Assembly (NCBI GenBank): GCA_002786065.1
Contig: NHNY01000018.1
Location: forward strand, 682,001-746,000
Direction of reading: 5' to 3'
DNA from: Microcyclospora pomicola
Lineage: Eukaryota; Ascomycota; Dothideomycetes; Capnodiales
Length of the DNA stretch: 64,000 nt
Below are positions 60,508 to 64,000 of the stretch, one piece after another. Position 1 is the first letter of the stretch. Each line of letters starts with the position of its first letter. A model generated the notes under the pieces. It saw nothing but the letters and a program-made list of their open reading frames with translations, did not search any database and was not told the DNA's origin. The position numbers were made by a program, and so were the translations under genes.

Positions 60508-61758
60508 TCAATACAACAACTTGAACACTGCAAACCAAGCCCACACCATCGGCTGCAGCAACAGCACCACCCAGGGACTCATGTCCCCGCCGAGTGCGGA
60601 GAGGATATACCGCTCGATACTGGCGCGCGGCGCGTTCGCCGTGAAGTACATGGCATGCATCATGTCGTACGTTTGCTGCTGGGTGCGGGTGGCGCGGGCG
60701 AACATATCCCGCTCGAAATTGGCGACTTCATCGTCGAGCTGGGTAATTGATGGGGCCGCAGCCGCGGCGAGAATGTGTTCGGAGAGCGTGAGAGCGTCTT
60801 TCATGGCGAGGTTGACGCCCTCGCCGGCGAACGGAGTCATCAAGTGGGCGGCATCTCCGAGCAGCGTGAGACCGCGCTTGTGCGGCCACGAGTGCCCGAT
60901 TGGCAGCATGTAGAGGTCGCGTGGCGTCGAATCGACGGCTCGCTGGGTGAAGGCGACGAGCTGCGGGTTCCAGTCCGGGTAGTCCTTGAGGCAGGCTTTC
61001 TGCACCTGGGCGTGGTCGTGGACGTCGTAGCCCGAGTTGGTCTGCCAGTCGGAGGGACGGACGCACCAAGTTGCGGCGTTGATGCTGCCATCGCCCATCT
61101 GCTGCGCCATGATGGATTTGCCGTCGGAGAAGGTGAAAACGGAGCCGTGGTTGACGAGCGCAGAGAGCTGGGGCACCGTGGTCGCGGCGTCAGGGATGGT
61201 CATGGAGTGTCCGCCGATGCCAGAATAGAACGGTTTCGCATCGCTGAGGAGAGGCCGGACCTTGGACCAGGCTCCGTCCGCACCGACAATGAGATCAAAT
61301 CCCGGTTCGACCTGGCCAGATGCGAAGGTCATTGATAAATCAGCTTCATTTATAGAGACGAGTTTGTACCCCCATCTGACCGTGTCCGCAGGCAAAGACT
61401 CGTACAGTAGCCGTCGAAGCTGCGGACGGTCAATCTCCGGTCGTCCAGTTCCCAATGACCCATCTCCCGTGCTTCCATTCTGTTTGACGTAGCAGAGTAA
61501 GTTCTTGTCGGCGATCTTCATGGCCTCGCCATCGTAGCGAGCATGCTTTCGGAACTCGTCGTACAGCCCGGCGGCTTTGAGTGCAGCCAGCCCGGTCTTG
61601 TCGTGCAGGTCCAACGTGCCGCCTTGAGATCGGAAATCCAGGCTTGTCTCCGCCTCGAAGATGGTCGTGCAGATGTCGGGGTTGTTGGCGACATGTAGCA
61701 AGCGGGCCAGGGTGCAACCAGCAGGGCCTGCGCCGATGATGGCGATCTTTATGGGCAT
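60508..61758 (-). CDS. TetX-like FAD-dependent monooxygenase
   Basis: Intronless frame of 416 residues starting at ATG 61758. The FAD fold KIAIIGAGPAGCTLARLLH is at residues 4-22. FRSQGGTLDLHDKTGLAAL is the active-site region typical of TetX-like and related tailoring hydroxylases, LIVGADGAWSKVRP is the DG motif, and LTLLGDAAHLMTPFAGEGVNLAMKDALTL is the second FAD/substrate motif. The enzyme would hydroxylate a small polycyclic or aromatic substrate using NAD(P)H; fungal members occur in secondary metabolism and detoxification. A hydrophobic C-terminal segment (WVVLLLQPMVWAWFAVFKLL) suggests membrane association, which is less usual. The lack of introns and high GC are compatible with acquisition from bacteria, but that is not shown. 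It faces away from the ferric reductase gene. Confidence 0.9.
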   Translation of the reverse strand: MPIKIAIIGAGPAGCTLARLLHVANNPDICTTIFEAETSLDFRSQGGTLDLHDKTGLAALKAAGLYDEFRKHARYDGEAMKIADKNLLCYVKQNGSTGDGSLGTGRPEIDRPQLRRLLYESLPADTVRWGYKLVSINEADLSMTFASGQVEPGFDLIVGADGAWSKVRPLLSDAKPFYSGIGGHSMTIPDAATTVPQLSALVNHGSVFTFSDGKSIMAQQMGDGSINAATWCVRPSDWQTNSGYDVHDHAQVQKACLKDYPDWNPQLVAFTQRAVDSTPRDLYMLPIGHSWPHKRGLTLLGDAAHLMTPFAGEGVNLAMKDALTLSEHILAAAAAPSITQLDDEVANFERDMFARATRTQQQTYDMMHAMYFTANAPRASIERYILSALGGDMSPWVVLLLQPMVWAWFAVFKLLY

Positions 61759-62694
61759 TGTGATCTGGTTAATTGTCTGGAGATCGATATCGAATGCAGA
61801 TTTGTACAGATATATCCCGATTATGGTGATATGTTATGTAGTAGATACCATACTATCACACAACGTCGCAAAGCTGAAGTGACATGAAACAAGAGCCAGC
61901 CAGCAGTGTCCAGCGCAAGTACCTTTTATATCAGTCCAACCCTCCAGACCTCGCATGAAGCCATATGACCGACGCCGCCGACCAGTGCATATCCAGAATA
62001 GGAAGATTGCCAACACTCCTACAGGATGCGGCCGTTCGGGTACAGGGAAGGATTGGGACCCGAGCTGAAGTCGGTGCGGCGGGCTTTTGATCGCTGCGAT
62101 CCTCCAAAACCCGCCCAACATGGCTTTTCTTTTTGACTTGACTGCTACATCAGTCGTTCCTGTGGGAGCACGCTCGACATCCGAGAACCTGATGCCAACA
62201 TATCATACAGCGATAAAAATGTGACGGACCCACACGATGCTGAGTGGATCGAATGGCGCTCTTTGCCAGAATCGCGTCGCACAGCTAGCACTCCTGAAAC
62301 AGTGACGCTTGACCTACGGCTTTGCAAGATAGCAAGCAACCGACATCACGGAGAAGGATCGAAGCGATCATGCGATGGAGACCAACTTTTCCCGGGCTAC
62401 CTGGCCATTCTGAGTATCCGTCGAGGTAGAGCTATGGTTGACACCAGCAGGATGGCTTGTACCAGGTGGGTCTTCTCGTCACGAGTCCAGGGCATCGTAT
62501 TGGCCGTCATGGAGCATCAGGTCACTTCACGTTATCACCACACCGAGTGCATCAGAAACCCGTCAAGGCTACCTGTCGGGCTGAAACTCTCGTATGCTCA
62601 CAATACACCTGAGGAAAAGACGTCGAAGTCTGGAGTATCGACTACAGCGTGACACTGTTCATCTAGCTGCTCAATGTGTCCATTTCCATCTACT
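61759..62694. other. intergenic, no gene seen
   Basis: Promoter side of the TetX-like gene and 3' side of the ferric reductase. The 143-codon frame at 62221-62652 begins at GTG and has no recognisable feature. Confidence 0.5.
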
Positions 62695-64000
62695 CTACGC
62701 CCACGAGAAGTGTTCAAGATGCAGATACATCCCGCCCGACTTCGGCTTTTTCAGGATGTTCAAGTTCGCCTCGGCGACAGCACTGCGGACATCGTTCTGC
62801 ATCGTGATGGGCCCACACATGAACACACCCACTGTTTGTCCCGTCTCCGCTGCTGCAGCGGCCTCCTGCCGCAGGATTTGCGGTATGTCTGGACGACCAC
62901 GCGCTTCTTCGCCTTGAACAACTTCAGGTTCGAGGACTTGGTGCCTCGATGTCCGTTTCTCGATCGAGCTCTCGCTTGAGGATGATGCAAGGCCAAATTC
63001 TTCCATACCTGACGATTGCTTTGCTGGAGGCTCTACAATGAGCTCAGCCTTGCCGGTAAGGTGTACCTCAACATTACTGTCCAGGCCAGAAGTGCTGTAC
63101 TGCTCTTGTAGGCCGCTAACCGTCTTGTGAAACCACGTGCGCGTCGCAACGTCGCGGGTCGCTAAGACGACACGCAATGACTGTGGACCGCGTTGATCTA
63201 GCTGACGCGAGGAGTCCTCGACGTTCGGCTGTTCTTGGGAGTCGTCATCGGAGTACTTCGCACCGACTCTTTTCAAGGAAGAGTACCGCAAGAACTCTTC
63301 GATGAAAGGTAAGATCCAGCCAACGCCAGAGCCACCGGCGAGCACGACAAGACGATCGCTGCTGACATACTTCTGACCATCGATACCTCCATACGGTCCA
63401 TCCACTAGCACAGGGACTTGTGCGCCAGGATGAGCCAAAGCGTACTTATACAATCTTGCGGTGAAGCCACCTTGATGACGGACGAGAAACGTCATCTCAG
63501 ACGGCTTTGTAGGGACGATCGATGGCAGTGAGCAGATCGTGAAAGGGTGCGAGCTTAAAGCATGGATACCGAAACTCGTGAACCGCAAAAAGCAATGTTG
63601 TCCTGGTTGCCATTTGAAGTTGGCTGGTATCGTGATGCGAGTGAAGCCATTTTCCTCGATGAAGATCTGCGCTTTCTGTCTCGTCCCGTATTCGAAGAGA
63701 GTACGAAGCCAAGAGTAGGCAAAGCAAGGCACATAGACTGCTGCTGTTGCGACGAAGTAGTGCCTAGAGATACATCAGCCGGAATTTCTCTCGAGATCTG
63801 CTTCGAGAAGATTTACCATGATGTAAGCGTGCCGTCGCAGTGCCAGAAGAAGACGACCATGAAGAGAACCGCGGTGAAGAAATGAGCAGCCTTGAAGAAT
63901 TCATAGCCCAGGCTTCTGATAGGACCCCAAGATGCGAATGTAAGCCACGCCTGGAACAACAACGCGACGACGCCGGTCCAGTACTCGAAGACGTTGTCGA
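62695..64000 (-). CDS. ferric-chelate reductase / NADPH-oxidase-type flavocytochrome, 3' part
   Basis: Two visible exons (64000-63817, 63763-62695); the 5' end lies beyond the window. The upstream exon encodes transmembrane helices with the heme-ligand pair spaced H-x13-H (HFFTAVLFMVVFFWH). The rest is the cytosolic flavin/NADPH part: WQPGQHCFLRF and HPFTICSLP (FAD), LVDGPYGG, LAGGSGVGWILPFIEEF (NADPH) and the terminal GVFMCGP...GGMYLHLEHFSW. This is the FRE family, plasma-membrane enzymes that move electrons from NADPH through FAD and hemes to extracellular ferric or cupric chelates. The chain ends in HFSWA, close to the canonical C-terminal Phe/Trp. A long acidic Ser-rich insert sits between the FAD and last NADPH motif. 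The 53-base intron joins TW-HYFVATAAVYV correctly. Confidence 0.93.

Noticed and set aside
62221-62652. Plus-strand frame of 143 codons in the gap before the ferric reductase
   Set aside because: It starts at GTG, has no recognisable domain and no promoter-like sequence; probably chance.

Overview
The window is nuclear DNA of a filamentous ascomycete, most likely a Dothideomycete. The evidence is the gene set (GH72 glucanosyltransferase, a full-size PDR-type ABC transporter, DUF1996-WSC protein, cytochrome P450, SGF29, the septation-network protein Cdc14), introns of about 50-80 bases with GT-AG ends and CTRAC-like branch sites, CT-rich tracts before start codons, and a tRNA-Leu(CAA) with an intron. 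I saw no transposon, rRNA, CRISPR array or organelle sequence. Exon boundaries come from reading splice sites and frames by eye. Function names come from motifs I recognise, not from searches.

Layout. 0-20 kb: the 3' part of a Ser-rich protein, GH72 wall enzyme, FAD monooxygenase, divergent PMI (mannose-6-phosphate isomerase) and SGF29, a very long disordered-protein frame (10668-17726) broken only by two in-frame TAG codons, and a coiled-coil protein. 20-40 kb is accessory in character: DUF1996-WSC secreted protein, PDR ABC transporter flanked on both sides by related 21-base minisatellites, then an OYE-like flavin reductase, NmrA-like protein, P450 and a second FAD monooxygenase. 40-48 kb is a compact housekeeping block: tRNA-Leu, CDC14-like, SNU13, V-ATPase subunit c, S-(hydroxymethyl)glutathione dehydrogenase and NHP2. 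48-64 kb: leucine-rich-repeat protein with a possible PP1-docking motif, a NYN/OST-HTH protein with an apparent frameshift, a C2H2 regulator with a long leader, a TetX-like monooxygenase, and the 3' part of a ferric reductase.

How the genes may work together. PMI supplies mannose-6-phosphate for GDP-mannose and wall mannoproteins, and GH72 remodels beta-1,3-glucan. SNU13 and NHP2 are paralogous L7Ae-type RNA-binding proteins of the spliceosome/box C/D and box H/ACA particles, only about 4 kb apart. The transporter, ene-reductase-like, NmrA-like, P450 and monooxygenase genes could form a small detoxification or tailoring group, but no backbone synthase is present.

The most unusual signal is the 7.06-kb frame with two internal TAG codons. 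Both lie in the same short context (GGG-N-TAGAAT-Y-CC), which can be drawn as a small hairpin. That makes it a candidate for stop-codon recoding or A-to-I mRNA editing, as opposed to simple decay.
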